Source: Promicromonospora sukumoe (GTDB lineage Bacteria > Actinomycetota > Actinomycetes > Actinomycetales > Cellulomonadaceae). Taken from it: a stretch of 64,000 bases of DNA. A model generated the notes under the pieces. The model was not told where the DNA came from, ran no database searches, and worked only from the letters and a program-made list of their open reading frames with translations. Location: assembly GCF_014137995.1 (NCBI RefSeq), contig NZ_JACGWV010000001.1, positions 2,232,001-2,296,000 of the forward strand, written 5' to 3'. A program made the position numbers and the translations under genes. Every line of letters begins with the position of its first letter. The stretch's first letter is position 1. Of this stretch, positions 49,849 to 58,303 are shown in pieces.

Positions 49849-50818
49849 CACCAGCACCCTGCCCGTCGCCGACGTCGCCCACCTCGGCGAACAGGTCCTC
49901 ACCGAGGTCGGCACCGCCGTCGTCGGCATGCGCGACGCCCTCCAGGTGGCGCTCGCGACCATCCTCGCGGGCGGGCACGTGCTGTTCGAGGACGTCCCCG
50001 GCCTCGGCAAGACCCTCGCCGCCCGGTCCCTCGCGACCGCCCTCGGGCTCGACTTCGCGCGGTTGCAGTGCACCCCCGACCTGCTCCCGGCCGACATCAC
50101 CGGCTCGTCCGTGTTCGACCCCGCCACCCGGACCTTCGAGTTCCGCCCCGGGCCCGTGTTCACCGGCCTGTTCCTCGCTGACGAGATCAACCGCACCGCC
50201 CCCAAGACGCAGTCCGCGCTCCTGGAGGCCATGGCCGAACGGCAGGTCTCCATCGAGGGCGTCAGCCGCCCCCTGCCGCGCCCCTTCCACGTGCTCGCGA
50301 CGTCCAACCCCGTCGAGTACGAGGGCACCTACCCCCTGCCCGAGGCGCAGCTCGACCGGTTCATGGTCCGCCTCGCCGTCGGCTACCCCGACGCCGGCCA
50401 GGAGGCCGAGGTCCTCACCCGCCGCCTCGCCCGCAGGCAGGAGGCCGCACCCGTCGACCAGGTCGTCGACCCCGCCACCGTGCTCGCCATGCAGGCCGGC
50501 ACCGAGGCCGTCGCCGTCGACCCCGACGTCGTGCGCTACTGCGTCGGCCTCGCCGCCGCCACCCGCGACCACACCGCCCTCGAGGTCGGCGCCTCACCCC
50601 GCGGCTCCCAGAACCTCGTGCTCCTCGCCCGCGCCGTCGCCGTCCTGGACGGCCGCGACTACGTGCTCCCCGAGGACGTCAAGCGCGTCGCCGTCCCCGT
50701 CCTCGCCCACCGCATCACCCTGACCCCCACCGCCTGGGCCTCCGCGACCCGCCCCGAGGACGTCGTCACCGAGCTCCTGCACACCGTGCCGACCCCCAGC
50801 ACGGTCCGGGCACGATGA
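49841..50818 (+). CDS. MoxR-family AAA+ ATPase
   Basis: The 325-residue AAA ATPase has Walker A LFEDVPGLGKT, Walker B LFLADEINRTAPKTQ and the MoxR/RavA blocks ALLEAMAERQVSIEG and VLATSNPVEYEGTYPLPEAQ. The lid domain is at the C-terminus. MoxR proteins act as chaperone-like factors for assembly or activation of partner protein complexes. GTG at 49841 follows GAGGAG and overlaps the previous gene by 8 bases. It is coupled to DUF58 (ATGA). Confidence 0.94.
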   Translation: MPDTSTLPVADVAHLGEQVLTEVGTAVVGMRDALQVALATILAGGHVLFEDVPGLGKTLAARSLATALGLDFARLQCTPDLLPADITGSSVFDPATRTFEFRPGPVFTGLFLADEINRTAPKTQSALLEAMAERQVSIEGVSRPLPRPFHVLATSNPVEYEGTYPLPEAQLDRFMVRLAVGYPDAGQEAEVLTRRLARRQEAAPVDQVVDPATVLAMQAGTEAVAVDPDVVRYCVGLAAATRDHTALEVGASPRGSQNLVLLARAVAVLDGRDYVLPEDVKRVAVPVLAHRITLTPTAWASATRPEDVVTELLHTVPTPSTVRAR

Positions 50819-52260
50819 CCGTCGGCGGCGTCATCGTCTCCGGCGGCCGCACCTCCCGGGGAGACCGCGCCGACGGCGCCAAGGGCTGGCGCCTCACCTC
50901 CGCCCACACCGCCGCCGTCGCGGCCGGCGTCCTCCTCCTCGCCCTCGGCGTCCTCACCGGGCGGCCCGACGTCGCCCTCGTCGGCGTACCCGGCCTGCTG
51001 GCCGCCGCCTGGGGCCGCTCCGCCCGGCCCGGGGGCACCGGTGCGCCCGCGGCCCGTACGTCCATGGACGACGACGGCGACCCCCGCGGCACCCTCCACG
51101 AACCCGAGGGCACCGCCGCCCCCGGCGAGCTCACCGCCACCCTCCGCCTCACCACACCCCCGCACGCCGCCGACGTCGTCCACCTCCGCATCAGCGCCGC
51201 CGGGCACCGCACCACCGAGGTGGCGCTCGCGGCGCGGCCCCTGTCGGCGCCGCCGACGTCGGAACAGGCCCGGCCCGTCCGCGACGTCCCCCTGCGCCTG
51301 TCCTCGGTGCGCACGGGACCGCAGGAGACCTTCGCGATCGACGTGCGCGGCTCGCTGCACGCCGTCTGGGAGCAGGAGCCCACGCAGGTGGGCGGCACCC
51401 GCCGGCTCGTCCTGCCCGCGGCCGCCCCGCTGGGCCGGCTGCCCCTGCCGCGGCGCCTGCGCGGCCTGACCGGCCCGCACTCCGCCCGCCGCCTGGGCGA
51501 CGGCGCCGAGCTGCGCGACATCCACCCGTTCACGCCGGGCGACCGGCTGCGCCGCATCGACTGGCGCACCACGGCCCGCCGGTCCCCCGACCTGGACACC
51601 CTGTACGTGCGCCGCACCTACGCCACCGCGGAGGCCACGGCCATGCTCGTCGTCGACTCCCGCGACGACGTGGGACCCGACCTACGCACCTGGCGCGGGT
51701 ACGGCACGCTCCGGGTCGACGAGCCCACCTCCCTCGACCTCGCGCGGCACGCCGCCGCGTCCGTGGCCCGCGCGCTCGTCGAGGCCGGGGACCGGGTCGG
51801 CATGGAGGACCTGGCCCGACGACGTCGGCCGCTCCCGCCCGCCTCCGGCCGCCGCCACCTGCGCCGCGTGCTGCACGGCCTCGCCCTGGCCCACCCCACC
51901 CAGCGCGCCTCGGTGCACCGGGTGCGCCCGCCCCAGGTCCCCGCCGACGCGATCGTCTACCTGTTCTCCACCGTGCTCGACGACGAGCCCCTCCACCTGG
52001 TCCGCACCTGGCGGGCCAAGGGCCACCCCGTCGTCCTGGTCGACACCCTGCCCGACGTGCACCGCGCCACCGCGAGCCACCTCCGCATCGCGTGGCGCAT
52101 CGCCCGCATGGAACGCGAGGACCGCATCGACGCCCTCGCGGGCGAGGGCGTCCCCGTGGTGCGCTGGGCCGGCTCCGAGCGCGACAAGGCCGCCGTCCGG
52201 TTCGAGGCGCTCGCCCGCGCCGCCGAACGGCACGTCCCCGGACGGACGGGAGCCCCGTGA
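50815..52260 (+). CDS. DUF58-domain protein
   Basis: The 481-residue protein has one or two N-terminal membrane spans (AAVAAGVLLLALGVLTG), a beta-rich middle part and the DUF58 signature ELRDIHPFTPGDRLRRIDWR. The C-terminal half resembles a vWA-like fold (AMLVVDSRDDVG). DUF58 proteins work with MoxR ATPases. The start ATG overlaps the end of moxR; the stop overlaps the next gene as GTGA. Confidence 0.9.
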   Translation: MTVGGVIVSGGRTSRGDRADGAKGWRLTSAHTAAVAAGVLLLALGVLTGRPDVALVGVPGLLAAAWGRSARPGGTGAPAARTSMDDDGDPRGTLHEPEGTAAPGELTATLRLTTPPHAADVVHLRISAAGHRTTEVALAARPLSAPPTSEQARPVRDVPLRLSSVRTGPQETFAIDVRGSLHAVWEQEPTQVGGTRRLVLPAAAPLGRLPLPRRLRGLTGPHSARRLGDGAELRDIHPFTPGDRLRRIDWRTTARRSPDLDTLYVRRTYATAEATAMLVVDSRDDVGPDLRTWRGYGTLRVDEPTSLDLARHAAASVARALVEAGDRVGMEDLARRRRPLPPASGRRHLRRVLHGLALAHPTQRASVHRVRPPQVPADAIVYLFSTVLDDEPLHLVRTWRAKGHPVVLVDTLPDVHRATASHLRIAWRIARMEREDRIDALAGEGVPVVRWAGSERDKAAVRFEALARAAERHVPGRTGAP

Positions 52261-52835
52261 ACCTGCCCCGCGTCCCGGCCTGGGCCCGCTCCTGGCTCCG
52301 CCTGCCCGACGACCCCACCACGCGCCCGCTGCCCGCGGTCACCGTCGGGACGGGCCTCACCGTGCCCGGCTGGGCGCTGAACGCCGCCCTGCTCGTGCTC
52401 GTCCCCGCGCTGCTGGTCACCGCCGCGGGCCGCGCGCCCGGCCTGCTGCCGACCACGGTCGCGATCGCCGTCATCGTCTGCACCGCCCTGCTCGTGCTGC
52501 GCCCCACCCCCACCGCCGCGGGCGTCACGGTCGTCGTCGCCGGGGTGCTCCTGCTGACCCTCGGCGAGCCCGGCCCGCTCGGTCTCGCCGTCGCGCTGCT
52601 CGCCTACCTCGTCGCGCGCTGCACCTGGTGGGCCGCGCACGTCCCGCCCCGCGGACGGGTCGAGACCGCCGCCCTGCTCACCGGCCGGCGGCGCGACGTC
52701 GTCGTCCTCGGGGCCACCGGTCTGCTCGGGGCGCTCGCGCTGCTCGCCTCCGGCACCACCCTGCCCGGCGTCGTCCTGCTCGCCGCCCTCGCCGTGGCCG
52801 GGACCGCCTTCGCCGCGCTGGCGACTCGACGCTGA
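52257..52835 (+). CDS. Membrane protein at the end of the MoxR operon
   Basis: The 192-residue protein has about six hydrophobic spans (ALNAALLVLVPALLVTAA, TTVAIAVIVCTALLVL, VVVAGVLLLTL and others). Function is unknown. GTG at 52257 overlaps the DUF58 stop (GTGA). The longer frame from 52092 would overlap DUF58 by 168 bases and is not supported. It is the last gene of the six-gene run that begins at 47427. Confidence 0.72.
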   Translation: MNLPRVPAWARSWLRLPDDPTTRPLPAVTVGTGLTVPGWALNAALLVLVPALLVTAAGRAPGLLPTTVAIAVIVCTALLVLRPTPTAAGVTVVVAGVLLLTLGEPGPLGLAVALLAYLVARCTWWAAHVPPRGRVETAALLTGRRRDVVVLGATGLLGALALLASGTTLPGVVLLAALAVAGTAFAALATRR

Positions 52836-52886
52836 CCGCGTGACGATGGACGGGTCCCACCGCCGGCCGGAACAGGAGGACCCCCG

Positions 52887-53399
52887 ATGTCCCCGAAGCT
52901 GCCCCGCTACACCGTCCCGTCCCTCACGCCCGAGCAGGGCGCGGAGGTCGCCGAGATCCTGCAGCAGCGGCTGCACGCGCTGAACGACCTGCACCTGACC
53001 CTCAAGCACGTGCACTGGAACGTCGTGGGACCGCACTTCATCGGCGTCCACGAGATGCTCGACCCTCAGGTCGACGCCGTCCGCGCCATGGTCGACCAGA
53101 TCGCCGAGCGCATCGCCACCCTCGGCGTCGTGCCCGTCGGCACTCCCGGCGCGCTCGTCGCCTCCCGCACCTGGGACGACTACGCCCTCGGCCGCGCCCC
53201 CGCGATCCAGCACCTCGCGGCCCTCGACGACGTCTACGCCGGCGTCATCACCGCGCACCGCAACGCCGCCGACGCCACCGCCAAGCTCGACGACGTCACC
53301 AACGACCTGCTCATCGGCCACCTGCACGAGCTCGAGCAGTTCCACTGGTTCGTCCGCGCCCACCTGGAGTCGACGTCCGGGGCCCTCACCGAGACGTGA
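52887..53399 (+). CDS. dps: Dps-family DNA-protecting ferritin
   Basis: The 170-residue four-helix protein has the Dps ferroxidase ligands in LTLKHVHWNVVGPHFIGVHE (H and H/D) and the conserved VDAVRAMVDQIAERI. It should form a 12-mer that oxidises and stores iron with peroxide and shields DNA. ATG at 52887 follows AGGAGGA, a strong ribosome site. A 24-bp hairpin terminator follows. Confidence 0.93.
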   Translation: MSPKLPRYTVPSLTPEQGAEVAEILQQRLHALNDLHLTLKHVHWNVVGPHFIGVHEMLDPQVDAVRAMVDQIAERIATLGVVPVGTPGALVASRTWDDYALGRAPAIQHLAALDDVYAGVITAHRNAADATAKLDDVTNDLLIGHLHELEQFHWFVRAHLESTSGALTET

Positions 53400-53443
53400 G
53401 CCGCTCTCCCGACCGCGCTGCGCGCCACCGCATCGCGCGCCGT

Positions 53444-53495
53444 AGACGTGTCAGACGCCCAGGTCCCCCGAGGGACCTGGGCGTCTGACACGTCT
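53444..53495. terminator. Bidirectional terminator (24-bp perfect stem)
   Basis: A 24-bp perfect stem beginning AGACGTGTCAGACGCC with a 4-base loop lies between dps and the convergent ectoine operon. The plus-strand side runs into CTTGCGG, the minus-strand side into ACGGCG. No long T-run is present. Confidence 0.85.
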
Positions 53496-53514
53496 TGCGG
53501 GGTGGGTCAGGAGG

Positions 53515-53913
53515 TCAGGAGGAGAGTTCCTCCGTCACCAGCGGGTACACACCGTCCGCGTCATGCACCTCACGCCCCGTCACCGGCGGGTTGAACGTAC
53601 AGATCAGCCGCAGGTCCGTCGTCGGACGCATCGTGTGCTTCTCGTTGCCGTCCAGCAGATACATCGTCCCGTCGGAGATCTGATGGCGCTCGCCGGTCTC
53701 CCGGTTCTCCAGCTCTCCGGTGCCGCCCACGCAGTACACGGCCTCGATGTGGTTGGCGTACCACATCTCGGTCTCGGTGCCCGCGTACATCGTGGTCTCG
53801 TGGAACGAGAAGCCGACGCCCTCCTTCGCGAGCACCAGCCGGCGGCTGCGCCACGTCTCGGACCGCACGTCACGGTCGGTGTTCTCCAGGTCGGCCAGTC
53901 GGGTGACGATCAC
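53515..53913 (-). CDS. ectC: L-ectoine synthase
   Basis: The 132-residue cupin cyclises N-gamma-acetyl-diaminobutyrate to ectoine. Family blocks include [40 protein letters not shown] (metal/substrate site), [14 protein letters not shown] and [16 protein letters not shown] at 53913 overlaps the ectB stop (GTGA). Length fits the family. Confidence 0.96.
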   Translation of the reverse strand: MIVTRLADLENTDRDVRSETWRSRRLVLAKEGVGFSFHETTMYAGTETEMWYANHIEAVYCVGGTGELENRETGERHQISDGTMYLLDGNEKHTMRPTTDLRLICTFNPPVTGREVHDADGVYPLVTEELSS

Positions 53914-55316
53914 TTGGTGTCCTCTCGGTGGTCGGTCGGGTTCTCGGTGCCCTCGTGGGCCGTGTTCTCGTGGATGGCGGGTGCCCCCAGCACCTCCGCC
54001 GTCGCCGCGGCGATGATGTCGACGCCGGAGCGCAGCTCGTCGGAGCTGATGGTCAGCGCGGGCATGGTCTTGAGCACCTCGTCCTCCGGCCCGGACGTCT
54101 CGACCAGCAGGCCGCGCTCGTAGGCCGCGGCGGCGATCTTCGACGCCGCCGACGCGTCCGGGAACTTGATGCCGGTCAGGAACCCGCGCCCCTTGACGAC
54201 GGCGCCGTCGTACCCGCTCGCGATCTGCGTCAGCCCGTCGTGCAGCTCGGCCGCCCGCACCCTGACCCCCTCGGCGAACGCGTCGTCGGCCCAGAACTGG
54301 TTCAGCGCCGCGGTGGCCGTGACGAACGAGGTGTTCTGGCCGCGGAACGTGCCGTTGTGCTCGCCGGGCTCCCACTGGTCCAGCTCGGGGCGGATCAGGG
54401 TGAGCGCCATCGACAGCCCGAAGCCGGAGATCGACTTCGACAGGCAGACGATGTCGGGCACGATGCCCGACTCCTCGAAGCTGAAGAACTCGCCCGTGCG
54501 GCCACAGCCGGCCTGCACGTCGTCGAGGATAAGCAGGATGCCGTGGGCGCGGCACAGCTCGGACAGGGCGCGCAGCCACTCGGGCCGCGCGGCGCTGAGG
54601 CCGCCCTCGCCCTGCACCGACTCGACGATGATCGCGGCGGGCTTGTCGACGCCGGACCCGCTGTCGCTGAGCACCCGCTCCAGCCAGAGGAAGTCCTCCG
54701 TGGCGCCCGAGAAGTAGTCGTCGTACGGGATCTTCGAGCTGTTCGTGAGCGGCAGGCCCGCGCCGTTGCGCTTCATCGAGTTGCCGGTCACCGAGAGCGC
54801 TCCCAGGGTCATCCCGTGGAAGGCGTTGGTGAACGACAGGATGTGCTGGCGGCCGGTCACCTTGCGGGCGAGCTTGAGCGCGCTCTCCACAGAGTTGGTG
54901 CCGGTCGGGCCGGGGAACATCACCTTGTAGTCCAGGTCGCGCGGCACCAGGATGCGGTCCCGGAACGTCGTCAGGAACTCCCGTTTGGGCACCGTGTGCA
55001 TGTCGAGCGCGTGCACGATCCCGCCGCTGCGCAGGTAGTCGATCAGCGCGTCCAGCAGCACCGGATGGTTGTGCCCGTAGTTCAGGGCGCCCGCTCCGGC
55101 GAAGAAGTCGAGATAACTTCGGCCGTCCTCGTCCTGGAGCGTGCTGCCGGCCGCCGTCGTGAAGGTGGCGGGCCAGCTACGGCAGTAGCTGCGGACCTGG
55201 GACTCGAGCTCGTCGAAGATGCTCGTTCCGGTGCTGGGACTACTGGGGCTGGCACTGCTGGTGCTGCCGGTGCTGCTGGTCGACGGGCCGGTGGGCGTAG
55301 CGGTGTTCGGGCGCAT
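53910..55316 (-). CDS. ectB: Diaminobutyrate--2-oxoglutarate aminotransferase
   Basis: The 468-residue class III aminotransferase makes L-2,4-diaminobutyrate from aspartate semialdehyde. It carries [56 protein letters not shown] and the PLP lysine in [11 protein letters not shown]. Compared with the usual length of about 420 residues it has an extra Ser/Thr/Pro-rich N-terminus of about 32 residues and a charged C-terminal tail. The AAGGAG 7 bases before the ATG at 55316 supports the long start. Confidence 0.95.
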   Translation of the reverse strand: MRPNTATPTGPSTSSTGSTSSASPSSPSTGTSIFDELESQVRSYCRSWPATFTTAAGSTLQDEDGRSYLDFFAGAGALNYGHNHPVLLDALIDYLRSGGIVHALDMHTVPKREFLTTFRDRILVPRDLDYKVMFPGPTGTNSVESALKLARKVTGRQHILSFTNAFHGMTLGALSVTGNSMKRNGAGLPLTNSSKIPYDDYFSGATEDFLWLERVLSDSGSGVDKPAAIIVESVQGEGGLSAARPEWLRALSELCRAHGILLILDDVQAGCGRTGEFFSFEESGIVPDIVCLSKSISGFGLSMALTLIRPELDQWEPGEHNGTFRGQNTSFVTATAALNQFWADDAFAEGVRVRAAELHDGLTQIASGYDGAVVKGRGFLTGIKFPDASAASKIAAAAYERGLLVETSGPEDEVLKTMPALTISSDELRSGVDIIAAATAEVLGAPAIHENTAHEGTENPTDHREDTK

Positions 55317-55434
55317 GGCTCCTTCTGCGGTCCGGCTCTGCTGGCCGGACTCGGCTGGGGTAGATCAGTGGTGTCCTGCTCGGGGCGTGCGGGATCGTGC
55401 TGGGTCGTGCCGGGGTTTTCTGACCGGGACCAGG

Positions 55435-55953
55435 TCAGGAGAGTGGCCCGATGCGGAACACGAGCTCCGCGTCGTGGCCGTCCGGGAACGCCTCCGTGGG
55501 GAAGACGGTCCGCACGTCGACGGGCGCACCCTGCGCCGACGCGAAGGACATGAACAGGGCGATCGACGCCGTGTTGTCCGAGGTGATGGTGGTCTCGACG
55601 TGGGTGCAGTCCGGGTGCTGACCCGCCAGGTGGGCGAGCATCCGGGACGCCAGCCGCTGTCCGCGGTAGGCGTGGTCGACGGCCACCTGCCAGACCATCA
55701 GCGTGGTCGGCTCGTCGGGCCGGACGTAACCCGTGACGAACCCCGCGGGCTCGCCGTCCACGGTCACGACCACCGATGTCCGGGCGAAGTCACGGGCCCA
55801 GAGGAGGTACGCGTAGGACGAGTTCAGGTCCAGCGTCTTGCTGTCGCGCGCCAGGCGCCACATCGCTGCTCCGTCATCGACGGTGGGCTCCCTCAGCGCC
55901 ACCGTGGTCTCGGTCGGATGGATGTGCTTGAGTTCCTCTTCGAGGTTCTGCAT
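55435..55953 (-). CDS. ectA: L-2,4-diaminobutyrate acetyltransferase
   Basis: The 172-residue GNAT enzyme is the second step of ectoine synthesis. Typical EctA blocks are MWRLARDSKTLDLNSSYAYL, VVVTVDGEPAGFVTGYVRPD, AYRGQRLASRMLAHL (acetyl-CoA loop) and TTITSDNTASIALFMSFA. It is the first gene of ectABC; 118 bases separate it from ectB, with no terminator seen. Direct repeats (ACGATCCCGT twice, 11 bases apart) lie near 55995-56015 in the upstream region. An ectD hydroxylase gene is not seen in the window. Confidence 0.95.
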   Translation of the reverse strand: MQNLEEELKHIHPTETTVALREPTVDDGAAMWRLARDSKTLDLNSSYAYLLWARDFARTSVVVTVDGEPAGFVTGYVRPDEPTTLMVWQVAVDHAYRGQRLASRMLAHLAGQHPDCTHVETTITSDNTASIALFMSFASAQGAPVDVRTVFPTEAFPDGHDAELVFRIGPLS

Positions 55954-55994
55954 GACAAATCGACCGTAACCAACTTGGACGACAATTGCACATT

Positions 55995-56015
55995 ACGATC
56001 CCGTGACGATCCCGT
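55995..56015. repeat. Tandem direct repeat upstream of ectA
   Basis: ACGATCCCGT occurs twice (55995-56004 and 56006-56015) in the divergent gap between ectA and the GNAT gene at 56087. It may be a regulator site for either gene. Confidence 0.4.
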
Positions 56016-56073
56016 TACTGGCGTCTTCCTGCGGCAAACTCGGGGTAACGCCGGCCGGCCGTTCCCAGGGCGC

Positions 56074-56079
56074 TACTGT
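56074..56079 (+). promoter_or_regulatory. Leaderless-type -10 box (TACTGT)
   Basis: TACTGT stands 7 bases before the GTG at 56087 of the GNAT gene. No ribosome site is present. Confidence 0.5.
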
Positions 56080-56086
56080 GTCGCGG

Positions 56087-56719
56087 GTGACCGAGCCATT
56101 CATCCGTCAGTACCGCGTCGCCGACCGCGACGACGTCGCCGACATCTGCGTCCGCACCGCCGCGGCCGGGGGCGACGCCCGGGGCGTCTACTCCTCCGAC
56201 CTGATCATGCCCGACGTCTACGCCCTGCCGTACGTGGACCACTCCCCCGACCTCGCCTGGGTCGTCGAGCACGAGGGCCGCGCCGCCGGGTACGTCGTCG
56301 CCGTCGACGACACCCAGGCCTTCGCGCAGTGGTGGGCAAACGAGTGGACACCGGGCTTCGTCGCCCGGCACCCCGCCCCCGGACCGGACACCGGCCACCA
56401 CCCCGGCTACACCGAGGCCCAGCTCCTGCGCGACGGCGCCGACCCCGACCGCATGGTCCGCGGCCTGCGCCACGGCGAGCTGGAGACGCACCCGGCCCAC
56501 CTGCACATCGACCTGCTCCCCGTGCTGCAGCGCCGCGGCCTCGGCTCACGCCTCATCGACACACTCCGGACGGCGCTGGCGGAGCGCGGCGTCCCGGGCG
56601 TGCACCTCGGCTACGCCGCGGAGAACACCTCGGCCGCGAAGTTCTACGACCGCTACGGCTTCCAGGAGCTCCCCTCCTCGACCCCGACGTCGCCGCTGGT
56701 AGGCATCGCCACCTCCTGA
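56087..56719 (+). CDS. GNAT-family N-acetyltransferase
   Basis: The 210-residue GNAT protein has RQYRVADRDDVADICVRTAA at the start, HEGRAAGYVVAVDDTQAFAQ in the middle and LLPVLQRRGLGSRLIDTLR as the acetyl-CoA loop. The final block is HLGYAAENTSAAKFYDRYGF. An inserted segment (residues about 75-125, including FAQWWANEWTP) is characteristic of a subgroup that also covers O-GlcNAcase-linked domains. The substrate is unknown. GTG at 56087 was chosen for the -10 box 7 bases before it; the ATG at 56003 gives an extension without support. Confidence 0.86.
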   Translation: MTEPFIRQYRVADRDDVADICVRTAAAGGDARGVYSSDLIMPDVYALPYVDHSPDLAWVVEHEGRAAGYVVAVDDTQAFAQWWANEWTPGFVARHPAPGPDTGHHPGYTEAQLLRDGADPDRMVRGLRHGELETHPAHLHIDLLPVLQRRGLGSRLIDTLRTALAERGVPGVHLGYAAENTSAAKFYDRYGFQELPSSTPTSPLVGIATS

Positions 56720-56739
56720 CCCGCCCCACACCCTAACCC

Positions 56740-56808
56740 CCTCGTTGAGTGCTGGGTATTTGCCCTCTTTCGCGCGCCAGAAGGACAAATACCCAGCACT
56801 CAACGAGG
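56740..56808. repeat. Long inverted repeat with 23-bp perfect arms
   Basis: CCTCGTTGAGTGCTGGGTATTTG (split here as CCTCGTTGAGTG and CTGGGTATTTG) and its exact complement flank 23 bases, and part of the interior also pairs. It lies between convergent genes and could act as a terminator. Its less G+C-rich sequence and long arms are unlike the other terminators here and suggest a small palindromic repeat element. Confidence 0.75.
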
Positions 56809-56834
56809 CCGTTGGGGCGGGGCAGGGGGGCGGG

Positions 56835-57440
56835 TCAGCCTTCCTGGGCGGCGTCCGTCCAGGCGCGGCGGACCTGCTCGAACCGCGTGGGCAGCGGCGG
56901 GCGCAGCGCGCCGTACCGCGCGTTGGTCCGGTGCACGAACCGCCGCCACGACAGCACCAGCCCCTGCCGCGTGATCGGCAGGCCGGACACGACGGTCGTC
57001 CCGTTGTCGTGCGTGTGGTGCACCGTGAGCAGCAGCGCCCGCGGGACCGACCCCTCCAGCTCCGCCGCGAGCTCCTCGCGCACCACCATCCAGTGCTTGA
57101 GCAGCACCACGAGGTCGGCCGGCAGCAGGTGCCGGCGCGGCGTGCGGTGCTTGCCGTGCCGCACCAGCACGGTGCCCTCGGTCGACTTGGCGCGCGCCGG
57201 CCCCAGGTCGATGTCCTCGACCCGCACGCGCAGCAGGTCGCCGTACCGGGAGCCGGTCGCGCGCACCAGCCCCGTGATCACCGCGAGACGCGCCGCCTCC
57301 GGCTTGGCGCCGGGCCGCATCGCCTCCGTGGTCAGCTCGCGCCACACCCACTCGGCCTCCTCGAGGGTCACCGGCGGCCGCGGGTAGCGGCCGGGCTCCC
57401 CGGCCCTGGCTGATGGTGACGTGGCATCGGGACTGGTCAT
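56835..57440 (-). CDS. Tyrosine recombinase-like fragment without catalytic tyrosine
   Basis: The 201-residue protein resembles only the catalytic domain of a phage-type integrase. ITGLVRATGSRYGDLLRVRV corresponds to the first arginine block and VLVRHGKHRTPRRHLLPADL to the lysine hairpin. The C-terminal LPTRFEQVRRAWTDAAQEG is where HxxR and the H/W and Tyr boxes would be, but the histidine and tyrosine are missing and the protein ends early. It is probably inactive as a recombinase, or a domain reused for another role. A TATATT box 7 bases before its ATG shows it may still be expressed. Confidence 0.65.
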   Translation of the reverse strand: MTSPDATSPSARAGEPGRYPRPPVTLEEAEWVWRELTTEAMRPGAKPEAARLAVITGLVRATGSRYGDLLRVRVEDIDLGPARAKSTEGTVLVRHGKHRTPRRHLLPADLVVLLKHWMVVREELAAELEGSVPRALLLTVHHTHDNGTTVVSGLPITRQGLVLSWRRFVHRTNARYGALRPPLPTRFEQVRRAWTDAAQEG

Positions 57441-57447
57441 GGGTGTG

Positions 57448-57453
57448 AATATA
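57448..57453 (-). promoter_or_regulatory. Leaderless-type -10 box (TATATT)
   Basis: On the minus strand TATATT lies 7 bases before the ATG at 57440, inside an unusually A+T-rich patch of about 40 bases. Confidence 0.5.
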
Positions 57454-57519
57454 CGCTTGGCACACTATTAATCAAGGGGGAAGCGCCGTACGACGACGAT
57501 TGGTCGACGACGCCGTGCG

Positions 57520-57525
57520 TACCCT
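57520..57525 (+). promoter_or_regulatory. Leaderless-type -10 box (TACCCT)
   Basis: TACCCT stands 6 bases before the GTG at 57532 of the YigZ-like gene. Confidence 0.5.
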
Positions 57526-57531
57526 CTGACG

Positions 57532-58209
57532 GTGGACCTCCCCAGCACGATCGCCCGTCCCGTCGACCACGAGCAGGTCATCAAGAAGTCCCGGTTCCTG
57601 GCCCACCTCGCCCCCGCCCGCAGCGTCGCGGAGGCCGACGCCGTCATCGCCCGCCTCCGCAAGGAGCTCTGGGACGCGCGCCACCACTGCGTCGCGATGG
57701 TGCTCGGCACGCACGCCGACTCCGCCCGCTCCTCCGACGACGGCGAGCCGAGCGGCACGGCCGGGGTCCCGATGCTGGAGGTGCTCCGCCACCGGGGCGT
57801 CACCGACCTGGTCGCCGTCGTGACCCGGTACTTCGGCGGCGTGAAGCTCGGCGCCGGCGGCCTGGTCCGCGCCTACTCCGGCGCCGTCGCCGCCGCCCTC
57901 GACGAGGCAGCCGCGACGGGGGCCCTGCTGCGCCGCGAGCTGCTGCTCGAGGCCGAGGTCGCCGTACCCCACGCTGACGCCGGCCGGATCGACAACATGC
58001 TGCGCGACTGGGCGTCCGCGCACGGTTCGCTCGTGGAGCCGCCCGCCTACGACGCCGTCGCGCGGCTGCGCCTGCTCGTACCAAAGGCCGAGGTAGCAGC
58101 GCTGACCGCCGACGTGGCGGCCGCCTCGGCGGGAGCCCTCTCCCCCGTCGTCGGCGACGCCCGGGTCGTGGACGTGCCCGTACCGGCGTCACCGGCGCGT
58201 CGTCCTTGA
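57532..58209 (+). CDS. YigZ/IMPACT-family protein (UPF0029)
   Basis: The 225-residue protein has the IMPACT domain at residues about 15-125. KKSRFLAHLAPARSVAEADA, HHCVAMVLGTHADSARSSDD, GEPSGTAGVPML and VAVVTRYFGGVKLGAGGLVR are all classic. A C-terminal DUF1949-like domain follows. The function of YigZ in bacteria is unclear; it has been linked to translation or nucleic-acid binding through the homologous eukaryotic IMPACT protein. GTG at 57532. Confidence 0.92.
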   Translation: MDLPSTIARPVDHEQVIKKSRFLAHLAPARSVAEADAVIARLRKELWDARHHCVAMVLGTHADSARSSDDGEPSGTAGVPMLEVLRHRGVTDLVAVVTRYFGGVKLGAGGLVRAYSGAVAAALDEAAATGALLRRELLLEAEVAVPHADAGRIDNMLRDWASAHGSLVEPPAYDAVARLRLLVPKAEVAALTADVAAASAGALSPVVGDARVVDVPVPASPARRP

Positions 58210-58303
58210 CTGGCCCCGCGGCGGGGTGAATTGTCTGGGGCACCCAGCACGTGCCCGCAGCTCAGCCCGCACCAGCAAGGCCCGCACCGTGGAGGGAACG
58301 ACC

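Noticed and set aside
56740..56808. CRISPR-like repeat or tRNA at the long inverted repeat
   Set aside because: Only one pair of arms in inverted orientation, no spacer series, and no cloverleaf.
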